Below are positions 24,701-37,849 of a stretch of 64,000 nucleotides of DNA, piece by piece. A model generated the notes under the pieces. It saw only the letters and a program-made list of their open reading frames with translations. It did not search any database and was not told the DNA's origin. Origin of the DNA: Cinclus cinclus (lineage: Eukaryota; Chordata; Aves; Passeriformes; Cinclidae); the NCBI RefSeq assembly GCF_963662255.1, contig NC_085046.1:136877392-136941391 (forward strand), given 5' to 3'. Position numbers and translations under genes: made by a program. How positions within the stretch are numbered: the first letter of the stretch is position 1; every line of letters begins with the position of its first letter.

Positions 24701-26753
24701 ATCAAGACATATCACAAAATTTTTAGCCCTCAATTTGTCGATCTGATGCTACCGAAGACTAAAAAAAACAAACCAAAATAAACAAACAAAAAACCACTTT
24801 TTAAAGTGATGACAACTACATAGTTCTAAGGAGAGATTCAGAGAAAGCATAGGGAAAGCTACTGAACTAGGTTGCCTTTAGTTCGATATGCCTAAATTTC
24901 TGCTGCCCTACTTGCCATGTATTTTCACTGCTGAGGTATGCTTAGGGCAAATGACATGAAGCAGAGATAAAGTGCAAATCTTACCCTTGAGTTGCAAATG
25001 TTACCCTTGGGTTTTATACACCAGTACACACTAAAGTCAGCATTGTTTCTTCCCTGTTTCTTTCAGAATTACAATAAGCATGGACTTGGTGCAAGTCTTC
25101 TGTATTTTACGTTTTCTATTTTCTGTTATATTCACACTAAGGTGCAAAATATGAGTAATGTCTGAAATTGCAGTAGGAATAACCTGTACCAAAGCTCTCT
25201 TACTAGGCAAAGACACAGTGTATATACCATGGAGCATCATTTATCAAAAGTAGATTAAGGAACTGATGTTAGAGAAAGTTAATTTGTACAAAGTCCCTGG
25301 AAAACTATATCATCATAAATGTTGGTTAATAGATTTAAAGAATTTAGGAAAAACTGGTGCATTCTTTGTGTTAAAGCAATGTACTATGAGTCTCACAGAA
25401 AACCCTGGAGATAAATTAAAGTCAATAGCACTTGAGTCAAGGATGATTCTTATAAAATGTCAGGTTGTGCAGTTCTTGCACAGCTTTCTTATTTTCAGAT
25501 GCTACACCCCCACATAAAGGCAAGAGTCTGAATTTCATGTGTTTTGGGCACATGCTGAAACATTTTTATAGTTTCAGCCAGTCTTGTGGAGATGAAATCA
25601 GTGAAGAAGAAAAAAAATAAACAGTTAAAGTGCCATCTATATAGAATATAAATGAAAGGAATTGAAGAATAAAGCTTTAGACTAATAATTTCAGAGATAA
25701 TAAATACTTTAAGAGAAAATAAACCAATTTTTATTGGTTTTTATTCATACATTTGGCTTTATGTATAGCTATGCAGAAGGACAAGGGAGATAAATAAGCC
25801 ATACTTATATCAAAACCATGGACTCATGGAATACCTGGGTGCATTTCATTGCAAAAAAATCAATTTCTTTCTTCATAATTACTTTTTTTTTTTTAATAAA
25901 AGAAGATAGTCTTAGAAATAAAGAAGACTCCAGAACTTTTATAGCTCTAAGTTGCTTTCTAGGATGATGGTCATGTAAAAGTCTCAATAGAAGTATTGAA
26001 TTTTAAGCAATTATAGCACAGCAAGAAAAGTTAATATCTCTTGCATAGGAGACTTAAAAAATAATGGTATAAAAAGATATCTGCACTTGTGTTCTTCTTA
26101 AGCTCTTCAATAGCCTGATACTTGCATTAGCAGAAGATCAGAAAGCCAAAGGAAAAGAGAAAAAATTACTTGGATAGGGACATTGCAGGGGGACTTAGGT
26201 TACCTCAGACAAGGACAGGTTATTAAGATACCATGTTTTAAAAGCAGTTGTGGGAGACAGCCTCATGTTGTGAAAGTATCAACATTTCCCTAAACTCCGA
26301 TTTCTTAGACAGTCTGTCCTGTCTCTGTGTGAATTCTGTTAAGAATTTAATCAGTTCTCGTGGTCCATGGCAGAATCTCAATGTAACTGTCAGAAGCATC
26401 AGGTAGAACATAAACAGACACTAAGAACCCACAGGCTTTAAGGATCCTCAAATGCACATAAAGAGACTTGAGGTATTCATATTTCAGCATGAACATTATG
26501 TACCAGCTGCACAACACTTTACATCTAAATAGAATATCTCTATCATGACCAGACACAGCCTTGGTGTTTTTCCAGACTTGAAGTATTTTACAGTAGTTGG
26601 GTTTTAGGTAAAATTCTTCCACTTCTGGCATCTCTTTCTCCTAACCACTCTCCTAAGATAGTGATAACAGTTCTGAGAAAAAATTCAGTCTTCTCGGTCA
26701 GTCCTTTCAATTGATTCTTCAAAATTAATGGAAAGATAATCTCCCATTTCGTT
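21717..26753. other. AT-rich DNA, no gene recognised
   Basis: No recognised repeat or gene. A more GC-balanced patch at about 24360-24580 carries overlapping frames on both strands (84, 70 and 60 codons) without motifs. I cannot call it an exon. Confidence 0.45.
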
Positions 26754-26985
26754 GTAGAATGATAGAATGGTTTGGAAAGGAGCTTAAAGGTCTTCTAGTT
26801 CCAGTCTTCCTCCTTTTTCTCCACCATAGAGAGAGATGCAACCCACTAGATCAGGCTGCTTAGGCCCCCATTCAGCCTGGACTTGAACAGTTCCAGGGAT
26901 GGGGCATCCACAGCTTCCCTAGGCAGCCTGTTACTGTGCCTCACCACTCCCTGTGTAGAACAGATTTTCAAGTTTTGTTCTTGTT
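26754..26985 (-). mobile_element. CR1 LINE 3'-end fragment
   Basis: The plus strand reads 'tagaatgatagaatggttt' at the left, the reverse complement of the CR1 terminal octamers. 'ggagcttaaaggtcttctag', 'ccattcagcctggacttgaa', 'gggatggggcatccacagct' and 'gcctcaccactccc' follow. This is a diverged 3' UTR piece truncated at about 26985. Confidence 0.88.
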
Positions 26986-29654
26986 ATGGACTGTTGGGGA
27001 AAATGGAAAGAAATCACAGCACTTTGGAAAATGACAGGCTTTTTGTAGTGGTAATAAGTCCTTTGGATGGTACTCTAGGTTTAGCTTTAGAGTGTGGGGA
27101 AGAGTCTTGCAGCTGGGGTCAATGGATCTTCCTGAAACCATAAGGAAGTTGAGGAAAAGTTTTAGACTCTGTGTTAGTAAGTGCTCCAAAACCAAACTCA
27201 AACCTAATCATCACAATATGAAAATCACTGAGATACAGGGGAGAAAAAAAAGGTTTTGAGCTGGAGATTTACAAGTACATTATTTTCCCGCATTGTGTAT
27301 GCTGTCAGAAACATCAGGTCAGTAAAAAATTCCATAAACTTACTACATAAGTCTGCTCTCTCAGACTCATGGGTGAAAAGATCTGGCTGGCTCTTTCTTG
27401 ATTGTGTAACACAAGTCACTGGATCAAAGATTGACTATTGTAATGTTTGCAGGAAATACAGATAAAAGAATAAAAGTTAGTAAAATATCTTGCAAGATCT
27501 CATCACACTGTAAATCTGGAGGTTATTGCAGTGTTTCTCCATACTTCATCCTATAAATCTTTTGTTTTAGTGCACCATGTGTCAAGGAAAATATCTCAAG
27601 AAAACCATCTGAGTAATCTGAGTATAAAACTGAAAAGGAGATGTCATCTGAGAGATTTTTATCTGAAAAATGTGTCTTTTGTGGATTCTGACTCTTACTG
27701 AATTCTACTAAAAGTCATTTTTTTTCCTCCACACACAAATATTACAGCCAGAAGCTCTTTATGCCCTGCATCTCAATGGAGGAAAAAATTACTTAAAACC
27801 TACCACGGTTACTGGGATCAAACCCAGGACTCCTCTTCCTCTTACTTTGTTTGTTATCTAGAGTTTTATATCTTTCTTTCTAAATTACTGAATCTTGACT
27901 TCCCTTTACGTACAATGGATATCTCAGCAGATAGGCCTGAAATTGTTTTCATCCTGTGCGCTCATTTCTTGAACAATAAAGTAAGAACATTTTGTATGCT
28001 GAGAAATGTGCACTTCATTATCTTCAGATAAAGGAAACTGAATTCTGGCATAGTAAAAACTAAACATTGAATACAGATGAAAGATACAGATACAGTTTAT
28101 TCCTTCAGTTGTATTTTAAAAGAATACAGAAATTTTAATCCTGCAAAGTTTGATAAGGTAGGTATCCAAAATGAGTTGGATTGGTTGCAGATTCATATAG
28201 ATTATAATCTTGGAAGTGAGCTAGACATTTTAAATTTCCTCTTCTAAATACTGTAATCTTGCCTTTGCCAATAATCCTGCTGACATTCTCTTTGCTCTTT
28301 AGCCACATTGACTTTTGGCTTTTGTCATGTTTTTCCTGCCCAGTTTGTTTAAAAGACATGGGGATTGCCTGGATTACAGCAAGCAGCCCAGCATCATGCC
28401 TGGAGCCAATCTTCAGGGAGCCAGCATAATTTTTTTATCTGAGTGTCACCTGCTCCCACTGTGAGCTCTGTCCAGCTGCAGAGTCCATATAGCTGTATGT
28501 TTGAAGTACCAGTCATCATAATGGTAATGGTGTACTCCGTACACTGCGAGGAAATACTGTCAACCTGACTGCTCCTTTATGCTTGTCTAGTCAATAAAGT
28601 TTAAATACTATCTAAATCAAATACAATAGTAGTCCATAAAAATTATGGGTTAGAAATACAACAGATTCAAATTATCTGTCTTTTCGCTGGCAAAGAAATT
28701 TCTCTAAATCTTAGAGCAAATCTGCATGTTACCCTGCACTTTTATGCCATCTACTTTTGAGGAACATGAGAAGGTTCAACCTTGCTTACAGGCCAATCAC
28801 ACTTAGATACACTGAATAAAATCCCAGGTTTTTTATACTCACATGCCATAGGAGTGTTGAGAGATTTCCTACTGCTCCTTGGAAGGTTAAAATCACTTTT
28901 GAAATGCACCACTGGCCCCTAAATAATAGTGTCAATATGTAATAAATATGGACTACAGTGTTAACAGTTTACCAGGCATTTTTCCTATATTGTCTATAGA
29001 TATTGGTACACTTCTTCCAGATTTCTGAGCTATTATGTCCCAATAAGGTTCTTTGCCTGTAAAAGAAAAAAAAACAATATTTACACAAATTATGTGCAAA
29101 TATTATGCATAACCTGTGATAGAACGATGAATTATTGAAGGATACTTTCACAAATACTCTTCATTAAATGTTAATCTTGTTGATTTTAAAATACAAATAA
29201 ATTTGAATTTAATGCCATCAGAACATTAAGGCTTTCAGAGACAGACCATAATAACCATGTGGATACAAAACAAAGACTGACATTTTGAAAGCAAATTATT
29301 ACTTGGGAGTCCAGTCAAACTGCAAGGCAGCTGCATCATGTCTCCCTTATGCTGTATGTACCAGCCTTTCACTAATAATTAATATGTTGCCATAGCATTG
29401 TTTTCTGCTTTAAGGTCTAGATTTGCTCTCCAATGCAGTTGCTTTGAATTACATTGATCACTGAAAGTCATTTTAAAACTAGGCATAAGAGAATCACATC
29501 AGAGATCAATGATGTTGATTCACAATGCCTATCATTATAAAATAACATGTGCTAGGATGATTTCTTATGTACATATAATGCATAAATATTTACTGAAGGG
29601 GATTACCTAGAAACCAGAGTTTCAGTCTTCTGCATGTAATAGAAGGCCTCCCAA
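26986..29654. other. AT-rich DNA, one tRNA-like scrap, no gene
   Basis: Apart from a B-box-like motif at 27814-27824 (listed separately), I see no repeat, exon or RNA gene. Confidence 0.45.
27780..27840 (-). repeat. Possible tRNA-derived SINE scrap
   Basis: Plus-strand 'gggatcaaacc' (27814-27824) is, on the minus strand, GGTTTGATCCC, which matches the polymerase III B box GGTTCRANNCC at 10 of 11 positions. The following 'caggactcctcttcc' resembles text next to B boxes in reptile and bird SINEs. No A box could be placed, so this is weak. Confidence 0.3.
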
Positions 29655-29660
29655 AGGCCT
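29655..29660. repeat. Target-site duplication, left copy
   Basis: 'aggcct' directly before the LTR at 29661, repeated at 30017-30022. Confidence 0.75.
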
Positions 29661-30016
29661 TGAATCAAAACAAGCGAAAAATTGCGGATGAATTCGGCGA
29701 GGGAAGAATGCAATCAATCAATATGATTGGTAGAGCACTGTTCACTTTATTAAAGCTAGCATTAACATTTATACCTTTTGCATACTTGCTTAATTGCACT
29801 TGACATATGCTTATTGTTTCTTCTTGCGTGTTTGCCTTACAAGACTGGCTTCAGCAAGCGTGAGATAGTTATGCCCTCTGCTTTCCTAACGGTGTCTTTG
29901 TTCACAGATTTCTATCCACTACTCCCTAGACTTCTATCTTATTATTGTATAACTCCTGCCTCAAGGACATGCTGACTTGCTGTGTCTACGTGCCTCTCAG
30001 CACTTCTCTGACCACA
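29661..30016 (-). mobile_element. Compact solo LTR, alpharetrovirus-like architecture
   Basis: The element is 356 bp. In plus orientation it starts TGAATCA and ends GACCACA (TG...CA), and it is flanked by the 6-bp duplication 'aggcct'. Its sense strand is minus. TATAAA lies at 29773-29768 and AATAAA follows only 16 nt later at 29751-29746, leaving about 85 bp to the 3' end. U3 is therefore near 240 bp and R plus U5 near 115 bp. A poly(A) signal lying between the TATA box and the start of R, plus this overall size, is the layout of avian alpharetroviral LTRs. A CpG-rich patch ('gcggatgaattcggcgaggg') is retained in U5. No internal retroviral sequence adjoins it, so it is a solo LTR. The open frame starting at 29778 is not a gene. 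Confidence 0.78.
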
Positions 30017-30022
30017 AGGCCT
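30017..30022. repeat. Target-site duplication, right copy
   Basis: 'aggcct' immediately after the CA end of the LTR. The motif is palindromic, which slightly weakens the evidence. Confidence 0.75.
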
Positions 30023-30070
30023 CGGTTGAGCCATGTCCAAGTTCTGCTAACCAACCATCAACAAAAAGTG

Positions 30071-30090
30071 AAAAAAAAAAAAAAAAAAAA
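30071..30090. repeat. Poly(A) run of 20
   Basis: Twenty consecutive A between 'aaaaagtg' and 'ggaattcat'. No poly(A) signal or recognisable retrocopy lies upstream, so I treat it as a simple repeat. Confidence 0.9.
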
Positions 30091-33000
30091 GGAATTCATA
30101 AGACAAAAATGGCCGATGTATACATGATTGAGCTATCATGTAGACACCCAGGCAGTGTAGTAGATTCGTTGTCATTTTCTGGTCATATGAAAACGTAACC
30201 GTGTTAGTGAAAAAGAATTTCCAGATAAATTCTTAAGCCGTGCACTTTCCCAAGCAGACTCATTCACATACTTGTAGGGTTTCCTTGATGCCCGGTGCAA
30301 AGTCACAGTTAGTCAGAAACACTGTCAGAGAAGGGCAATGCTTTCTGTTGCATAATTTACAATATTGCTGATGTATCTTTTTTAATTCCTCTGTATTGGA
30401 ATGAAAGATCATTTTATGCAATCTAATGCTGCAATATCTAGGCAAGATCTCGTATCTTGAACTACACTGCCATGACATTTTTCTTTTTCCTTTTTGTTTT
30501 TATTTTCCTTTCTTTTTTATTAATACTCAGAGAGCTTTTAAACTTATTCAGAACTCAGATATACTTTAAATATTATGAAATATTCTTGCTGAATTAAAGC
30601 TATATAGTCTATTTTATTTAATCAACTAAGATTTTTTAGTGCAACATAACTCTGTGCACAAAGAGACAACACTCATAAATCAGTAGAGAATCTAAATGAA
30701 TTGCCACAGGTAGCACGCTGCCAATAGCACATGTAATTAACTTTTTGTCGTACAGAGTGGAAGATCAGAAAGTTGCTGCTAGCATTAACGAGAGAAAGAA
30801 AAATTAGTATATATAATAAAATTATTAGAATGCTTGCAAATGTTACAAAGCTTCATTCTTCTTGTGAATTAAACCTTTAGGGGTCTTCATGTTCTATAAA
30901 TATAGTTATCCCTCACATCAAGCATGCTTCTGTTCTATTTCAGACTGAATTGTTAATTCAATACCAATGAAGCAATGTCTTCAGAGCCACTGACTGCAAC
31001 GGACAATATTAGATTAAACCAGATCTACATGTCAGTAAGTGCACCAGGAGCAAAACAAGGGATTTCTTTAGTCTTCCAAATAGTAACAGGTAGAAGATGA
31101 GAAGCTGAGAAACAAAGAAAACAGTTAAAATGAGAATCTATCTTGGTAACAGCAAACCAATATCTAAAATTCAGGAAGCTCAAATTTATGGTGAGATGAA
31201 ATAAACTGTATTCTTCGTCCATCCTTTTCAACTGTCAACCAGCATAATACACAAATGTATGACATGGATAATGTCTGTGCAGCCTTTGTATCCAAAGTAG
31301 GGTTCTATCCTGCCTTCCTTTGCTTAACTCAAATACTTTTGTAATCAGTTTAAAGCTTTTTTTCAACTTAATTGAATGGTCACATGGAATCTTGACTTAT
31401 GGGAAATCAGAGAGTGATGTTCAAGCTGCAACTCAGAGCAGGGGTAACTTTGACATTAGACCAGAATATATCCATAGCTGTAGGTTCCCCAAACTTAATA
31501 ACTTTTTAGATTTAAAGTAAAATTTGAGGAATTTTTAAAAAAGTTAAGAAGTTGCAAAAGCATTTAACTAAGTTCAAAATTTAAAAAAAATATGAGTCAG
31601 GAAAGAAATTGTGCCCTTGCTGGCAGTTCCTGTTTCTCTCCAGCCTAATCCAACCTGGAACCTTACATATAAATGTAGAGGATATATATAAATATTATAT
31701 ATACATATATATATATATATTTTCCTGCTCCTTCAGTTATCATTCAGTCAAACAACTGTGCGTATGCTCCTATTGCTCAATTTCTCTAAAAATGACTTGC
31801 AGTTGGTGTGTTGTGTTGAACTGAGCTGGATTTGAAGAAGTGCTTGCATATTTTAGGGAAAAGCTGGTAGAAAATATTACTGGAACACAAAGATGTGAAC
31901 TCCAGGAACAGAATGGGTTAATTTGAAAAGATTTCTTGAATGTTTTCTTCACAAGTAATAATGAATTTTTCAAAATGGTGATATAAAATTACCATATGAC
32001 AATGCTTTTACAACCACTCTGTGTTCTCCCTGGGGAGGTACAAAAAACCACTAAGCAATGTGATATTTTGGGAGAACTATTTCACATTTTTATTTGCTTA
32101 TCATACTTGTATGGTACAACTAACTGAAAACTTATTTGAGGTGTAAATATAGCATCTGGAATTCATATTTTTATTAATCACAATTACTATTACAATGTTG
32201 CCTAAATAGCAATTCTTGTGGGTTTTTTACTCAAAATTAAATGTGTTTTGAAATTCTGAATTTTTACGCAGTTGTGTGGTCCTAATTAATATGTAGCTGA
32301 AGTAAGTGCTTTTTCTCATCTTAAAATAGGTGGTTGAGAATATGTATTGAAAAATCTTTTTTTTTACACATGTAGAATATATGTATGAACATCATCTCAA
32401 AAGAGACATTGCAAACATAGAAAGACAGGAATTATTGACAAGTGTAATTAATGATCTGGAGGAACTCCTGCAGGGGAATTGACTTTGAATATTAAAGGCA
32501 ACAATTTCAAAAGTTTTGTATAAATAATTTGTATAAATAACATTTGGCATTCTATAACTTAAATATTTGTACTATAGGCACGGGAACTCTCAAGAAGGCT
32601 ACCAGACAGACAAGGCAAGAGCTTTTTCTTTCTCCTATCTTAGAAGTCTGCACAATATTTGCAGAGGCTTTACTTCATTCTTGCCTTACCCAATTTCCTA
32701 ACGGTTGCAAACTGGGTACTGGGTTTTTAAAAAAAAAATAAATAATAAATGCAGGTCTTCTGACATGATAAATTTCCTATTAATTTGTATCAAAAAATAA
32801 CCCTCCTTTCTGACTCTTTCTTAAAAGAAAAACATTACTATTCTTCCTAAAAGACCAATGTAAATACTCTAAGGCCTAAGGAGAGAGTAACAATTTGAAA
32901 ATCCACATCTTAGAAAATAAAATTATTCTGGTCTTTACCAAAGGGTAGAAAGGACTAGTGTTGAGTTAAATTTTGCAGACATGACCTGCAAAAGTCTCAA

Positions 33001-33319
33001 GGAAAGCAAGATTTAAAATACTTACAAAGTATTAACTAGCTGTGAAGCTGCAGAAAGGAAGGACTGTTTCCATTACCTACATTAATTTTGTCTCACGTTT
33101 TGCTCCACACTGCATTGCAGAACTTTTTAAATTATCACTAGTCAGATTTCAGTACCAAGAAAATTAGGGAGAAGTCCTCTTGAAAGCAATTTAAAGTCTC
33201 CTGAAGGAGTAGAAAATGCCTGGGATCATTGTATCTCTGGCAGCATTAAATGCTAATAGAATTCTGTGCAGTACTAAGACCGTAGTGAGTACATGAGAGA
33301 AGCAATCATTCTGCTGTAC
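30091..33319. other. AT-rich DNA, no gene recognised
   Basis: Contains the (TA)n tract listed separately. Open frames are short and without motifs. Confidence 0.45.
31682..31722. repeat. (TA)n microsatellite, imperfect
   Basis: A run of alternating A and T with a few interruptions, the purest part being the last 15-20 bases. Confidence 0.9.
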
Positions 33320-33510
33320 TCTGTTTTCTAGATCACATCCAGAATGTTGCATCCAATTTGGAGACCTCAGTACTGGGAAGATTTTGATCAGCTGGAGCAG
33401 ATTGAGCAGAGGGCCACCAAGATAGCTGGGGCTGGATCACATTTGTGCTGTGAGGAGGGGCTGGGGGAGCTGAGCTTGTTCTATCTGGAAAGGGATCACT
33501 GCAGGGAACC
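33320..33510 (+). mobile_element. CR1 LINE fragment, C-terminal end of ORF2
   Basis: The plus frame from 33344 reads LHPIWRPQYW, then QLEQIEQRATKIAGA, then CEEGLGELSLFYLERD. This matches the C-terminal tail of CR1 ORF2, where a tryptophan-containing 'FWAP' type motif is followed by a helix ending in RRATK and then by an EERLRELGLFSLE-like stretch. Similarity fades after about 33510 and the 3' UTR is missing. It is a fossil fragment, not a gene, although the frame is open for 78 codons. Confidence 0.85.
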
Positions 33511-35735
33511 TAACAGGAACTTTGGCACCTGCGAGGGGGTTACTGAGAAGAAGTTTGCTGAAGCAAGACTTCTTTGCTAAGGTTCAGAGTTGAAATATGA
33601 AACAATGGTCATAAATTTCCATGAGAGAGATTTTGACTGAATATAAGAAGAAAAATTATGAGGGTAATAACTAAAAATGGTTGCCTGTGAGGTTGCAGGT
33701 TTCCAAATCCACCCATACTAAACCCTGAGGCATCTGGTGTGAATTCAGTGTGGACCCTGCTTTGAGCATGACTTTAGATTGCAGACCTCCCAAATTCCTT
33801 AGCAACCTGAGCAACGCAGCAATTCAGTGATTTTAATGGCATCAGCCACTATGAGACTCCATAAGATGTTAAAATAAATACTTAGAGGCCTCAAAGCTTC
33901 TAATGAATCATGCAGCACACATCCCAGTGATGTTCAGGTTTTGGCTCCCTTCTCTGAGAGAGATGTGTTCCTCCAGCAACGAATATGCAATTAATCCCAT
34001 GATGGGATTCAGTATTTTCCCAGCTAACTCGTAATGCAAAGCACTTCTGTGTGTCATTTGTTGCAGAGCTAAAGCTGTAAAGCTGCCCGCCCTGTTCTAC
34101 TCTTAAGTCTCAATGTTATATTTTTCCTAGATACATGCCAAATTGATAAAAATCTGATTTTTCTGCACAGCTGTTGCAATTGAATCCTCATTGCTACAAC
34201 CACACTAGGAAACAAAGAGAGGTATTATGGTTGGAAACATTTTTTTCCTACTTAATATCCTGATTGTTGGTGTGAAGGTCTCTAGTCTTTGTTTTGGCTT
34301 CCACTTGCAAACTGGGCATTGACATCTGCTAATTGCTAGCTTCTAAGGGAATTTAGTTTAAAATATATTGTATATACAAGGCCAAATTCACTGTGTGCCA
34401 CAAAGGCAAGATTGTTTTCTTTCTCCTGTTTTGTATTTACAGCTAAAGCAAATTGGAAGGAAACTGGTGACTATCATGAACTGGAGAATAAGAACAATAG
34501 ATATAATCAAATAAAACTTCACTAATGGATCCAGTTGCAAAAGATGATTTAGCAGCTGCTGTCTCAGAGTATTTACAAAAGCCTCTTTTGATCCCCAATT
34601 TTGGACTGCGTATGGACTAAAAGAGCTATTAAAAAAAAATAAAAATAAAAACAGACTCTGTTAAAACTGCACTACATCCAGAACCCTGCAGCAAAAGGCA
34701 CACAGGAAGTACACCAGAGGCAGCTTAAACACGAGTGAGTATTCTGGAGCTACTTGTGGTATATTTAAGAACTGTGCATCAGGGTGCAGGGGAGCTCCTG
34801 GGAGTTAAATAAAAGACTGAAAAGGATACCTTACCTGCTGAAATTTGAGTTCAACTCCCTGAGTCTGTCCTGCAACACCATAGCTGATGAAATTGTCGGA
34901 CCTCAAGGCAGAGCAAGGTGATTTTTCCTAGAATCTTGCCCCACTGTAAGAGAAGGAAGTGAACAGGAAGACCCTCACAACTCCTAATCACTTTCTGCAT
35001 TTTGTGAGTGCAGATTTGGTTCCCCTTTCTCTCCTTAAATCAGAGGAGTAGCCCATAGTTTACTCCACTGAGGTACTTTTGTAACTGGCTATAAGCAAAG
35101 CAGAAGTGAAGAGCTTTGTGAGTGCCAAAAAATTATTGTCCCACCCACACAAATATTAATCTGAAGTCACTGGAGTCTCTGGTGTGGAACTTGAATAAGC
35201 AAGAGATATATCAAACTGCAATAGTCACTATTGCCCAGAGTTTCTAGGAGAAGCTGCAGGGGAGAAGTTTGCTTACTGCAAGTTTTTATTTCACTTACTT
35301 GAATGTACTTTTTCACCAGAGTGCCAAATGTGACAGAGGCCTCGTACAGCCCTGCAATCCTTAAATGATCTTTCAGCCTAATGCTGGTGCACTAAAAAAG
35401 GGGAAATGTCACCTCAGCATCCCTGCTCTGCTTTGAAGAACACACTATGTGGGGTCACCCTCAGCTCTTGGCTTGCCCCCCTCATGGTACCTCCATCCCT
35501 TCCTTCATTATGACAATATGGAATGAAAACTTTCCTAGAAATAGTCCCAGTTCCACATGTTGATTTCAACAAACTTTAGGATAGGGCAAGGCAGAGAAAA
35601 CTGGTTTGGTTCCCTCAGTTGTTACTTACTATGCCATTATGTCTCATTTAATTTATCCAGTTTAAGTTCAGTCTTGGCTAACAAGAGGTTACAGAAAAGA
35701 CAAGTGGTTCTTCTGAGGCAGAAACTTTTTATTTA

Positions 35736-35772
35736 TGATGATTTATTATGATGATTTATTTGATGATTTATG
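35736..35772. repeat. Degenerate (TTATGATGATT) repeat
   Basis: Three to four tandem units of 'gatgattta' and 'ttatgat' type sequence. Confidence 0.7.
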
Positions 35773-35958
35773 TTATGGTATCTGTTAATCTCACCTCAGG
35801 AAAAAAAATGGTAGACTCTCTACTTTCAGTGTTTCAGTTTGTCAGCATTGCATAGGCCTGTAATGCCATTTAACTCTGATTTGGAATCATGAGGCTTCAC
35901 TTCTCAGAAATGCCCTCTAAGAATGAAAATGGGCTTGCTAGCTGTATTTCCCTTCTTT

Positions 35959-35990
35959 AAAACAAACAAACAAACAAACAAACAAAAAAC
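35959..35990. repeat. (CAAA)n microsatellite
   Basis: About six consecutive CAAA units followed by an A run. Confidence 0.92.
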
Positions 35991-37675
35991 CTAAAGAGTG
36001 GAAAAAATAGATAATCTCTTGAATATATCTTGAAGATAAAACTTATTATAAGTTAAGTTCTGCTCTAATGCATTTGTAAAAACAGTGACACATTAGAAGA
36101 ATTAAGCCTGATAATGTTATGACTTATGGAAAAATCCTCTAATATTTAATTTTTTTTTTTTTCATATTTTAACCATTTAAAAATTAGTGCAATATTATCC
36201 CAGTTATCAAAGTCTGTAAGCTACTTACACTGCTGAACATTGGTTATGATTCCTTGGAAACTCTATAACCTCTTGAAAGGTCCTGAAATACTGAATAGTT
36301 TTTCTGCTCATTTTAATAAGAGCGTATCCTTCATTAAAATTCTGCCCAACGTACTGTTGGCTTCATTCTAACAAATTTCATAGAACCACTCCATAAAGTT
36401 TTTGTCATATATTGTTGGGACCCATATCTTTTTAGAAACTGATTGAGAAGCCTTGTGTTCATGTTTGTTCATATGTATGTGCTGGAGATGAACTGATGGT
36501 GTCACCAGGTGCTGTAATTGAGGGTAAATATAAGATATTATTAGTTGTATTATTGTATATATTGTATCTATTTTTTGGTTGTATTATTTGTATCATTTGC
36601 AGTGGAATTATTTTTACTTTGAAATTCAATTTTATTTGATATACACTTTCTGTAGTCAGTTCTGCAGAATAGTTTTTGCAGAAATATTAATGAATGGGAT
36701 ATCTGGAAGGCTATCCACTACCTAAAGCACTTTCTATAGACATGATTGCGTGGACTACATTGCATATGCATTTCTCTCCACTCCCCCCAGTGGAGAGAAC
36801 CCAACTTTGTGTTTATTATAATCAATTTTTAATGGGAAATATGTGTGTCAGTATTGACAAGCAACAAGCAGAATTTCTGGCAGGTGTAATACATGGGGTA
36901 CTGTTCCTGTTGCTAAAACATCAAATACTTTTTCTTAAGAATTTTCTATTATATATCATCAATTACTCCAGTTAGATCATTTTTGTGCTAGGCAAACAGA
37001 GTTAATCAGATCTAATGGCCCATCTGCTCTTAAGACAAAAATATATGGCACTTTCTACCAAAAATATGTGTGATGTAAAAAATGTCCACATTGAATTTAA
37101 CTGTTAGGTAAGAAAACACATTTCAGCAGAAAAGCAGGTGAGCCCCATCTTGGAATTTTTTTTGCATTAATAATGGTCATTTTTTGGTAACTTTTGGTAA
37201 CTTTTCTTAAAGAGTGATGATCCAATTTTTTTTTTTAACCATTGAGCTAGGGTTTATTTCATATTTATTTCCATCATCAGTACAGGGCAATATTCTTGAT
37301 CTAGTGGCAACAGAGGAATTTTTGTCAATACCTCACCGGTTCAGGGTTTCACTTACAAGTTACAACTAAACTACCTCTATTCTTCATCCAAATAGATGAT
37401 AATTCTATGTTTGAGTCACATGTTTTCATATCTTCATTTAGCTTATTTTCTTTAGTGGTTTCACAGACAGGCAACCAATTATTTTCCAGATATAAAGTTT
37501 TCAAAGGGAGTTTGCAAGAAATCTTTGATTACAGCAAGATAACTCTACAAGTGTTCTAGACTAAACTCATTTAATATGATAACATAATTGTTGTATTAAA
37601 TAACTTGAATTCTGTAAGCCCCTGAAAATGGCTGAGATTTTTTTCCTAAGTTCTTAATAGCCCATAAATAACCTC

Positions 37676-37849
37676 TAGTGCTGTTCAGAGAAGTTGTGGA
37701 TTTCCCATCCCTGGAAGTGTTTTAGACCAATTTGGATAGAGTTCTGACCAGACTGGTTAGTGGAAAGGGTCCCCACCCGTGGCAGTGGGGTTGGAGAACT
37801 AGGTTGTTTTAAAGGTCTTTTCCATCCCAGGCCATTCAATGATTCTATG
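37676..37849 (+). mobile_element. CR1 LINE 3' terminus, end intact
   Basis: 'gagaagttgtggatttccca', 'ccctggaagtgtttt', 'ttaaaggtcttttccatccc' and the terminal 'cattcaatgattctatg' (37833-37849) are the sense 3' UTR and octamer tail of CR1. The element is truncated on its 5' side, as most CR1 copies are. The 100-codon frame beginning at 37760 starts inside it and is not supported. Confidence 0.9.

Larger units (their letters stand above)
33511..37675. other. AT-rich DNA, no gene recognised
   Basis: Contains two simple repeats listed separately. The 93-codon frame at 36694-36975 has no motif I know. Confidence 0.45.

Noticed and set aside
30017..30090. Poly(A) run as the tail of a processed retrocopy
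   Set aside because: No poly(A) signal or recognisable transcript lies upstream, and no flanking duplication was found; retrocopies are rare in birds, where CR1 does not make poly(A) tails.
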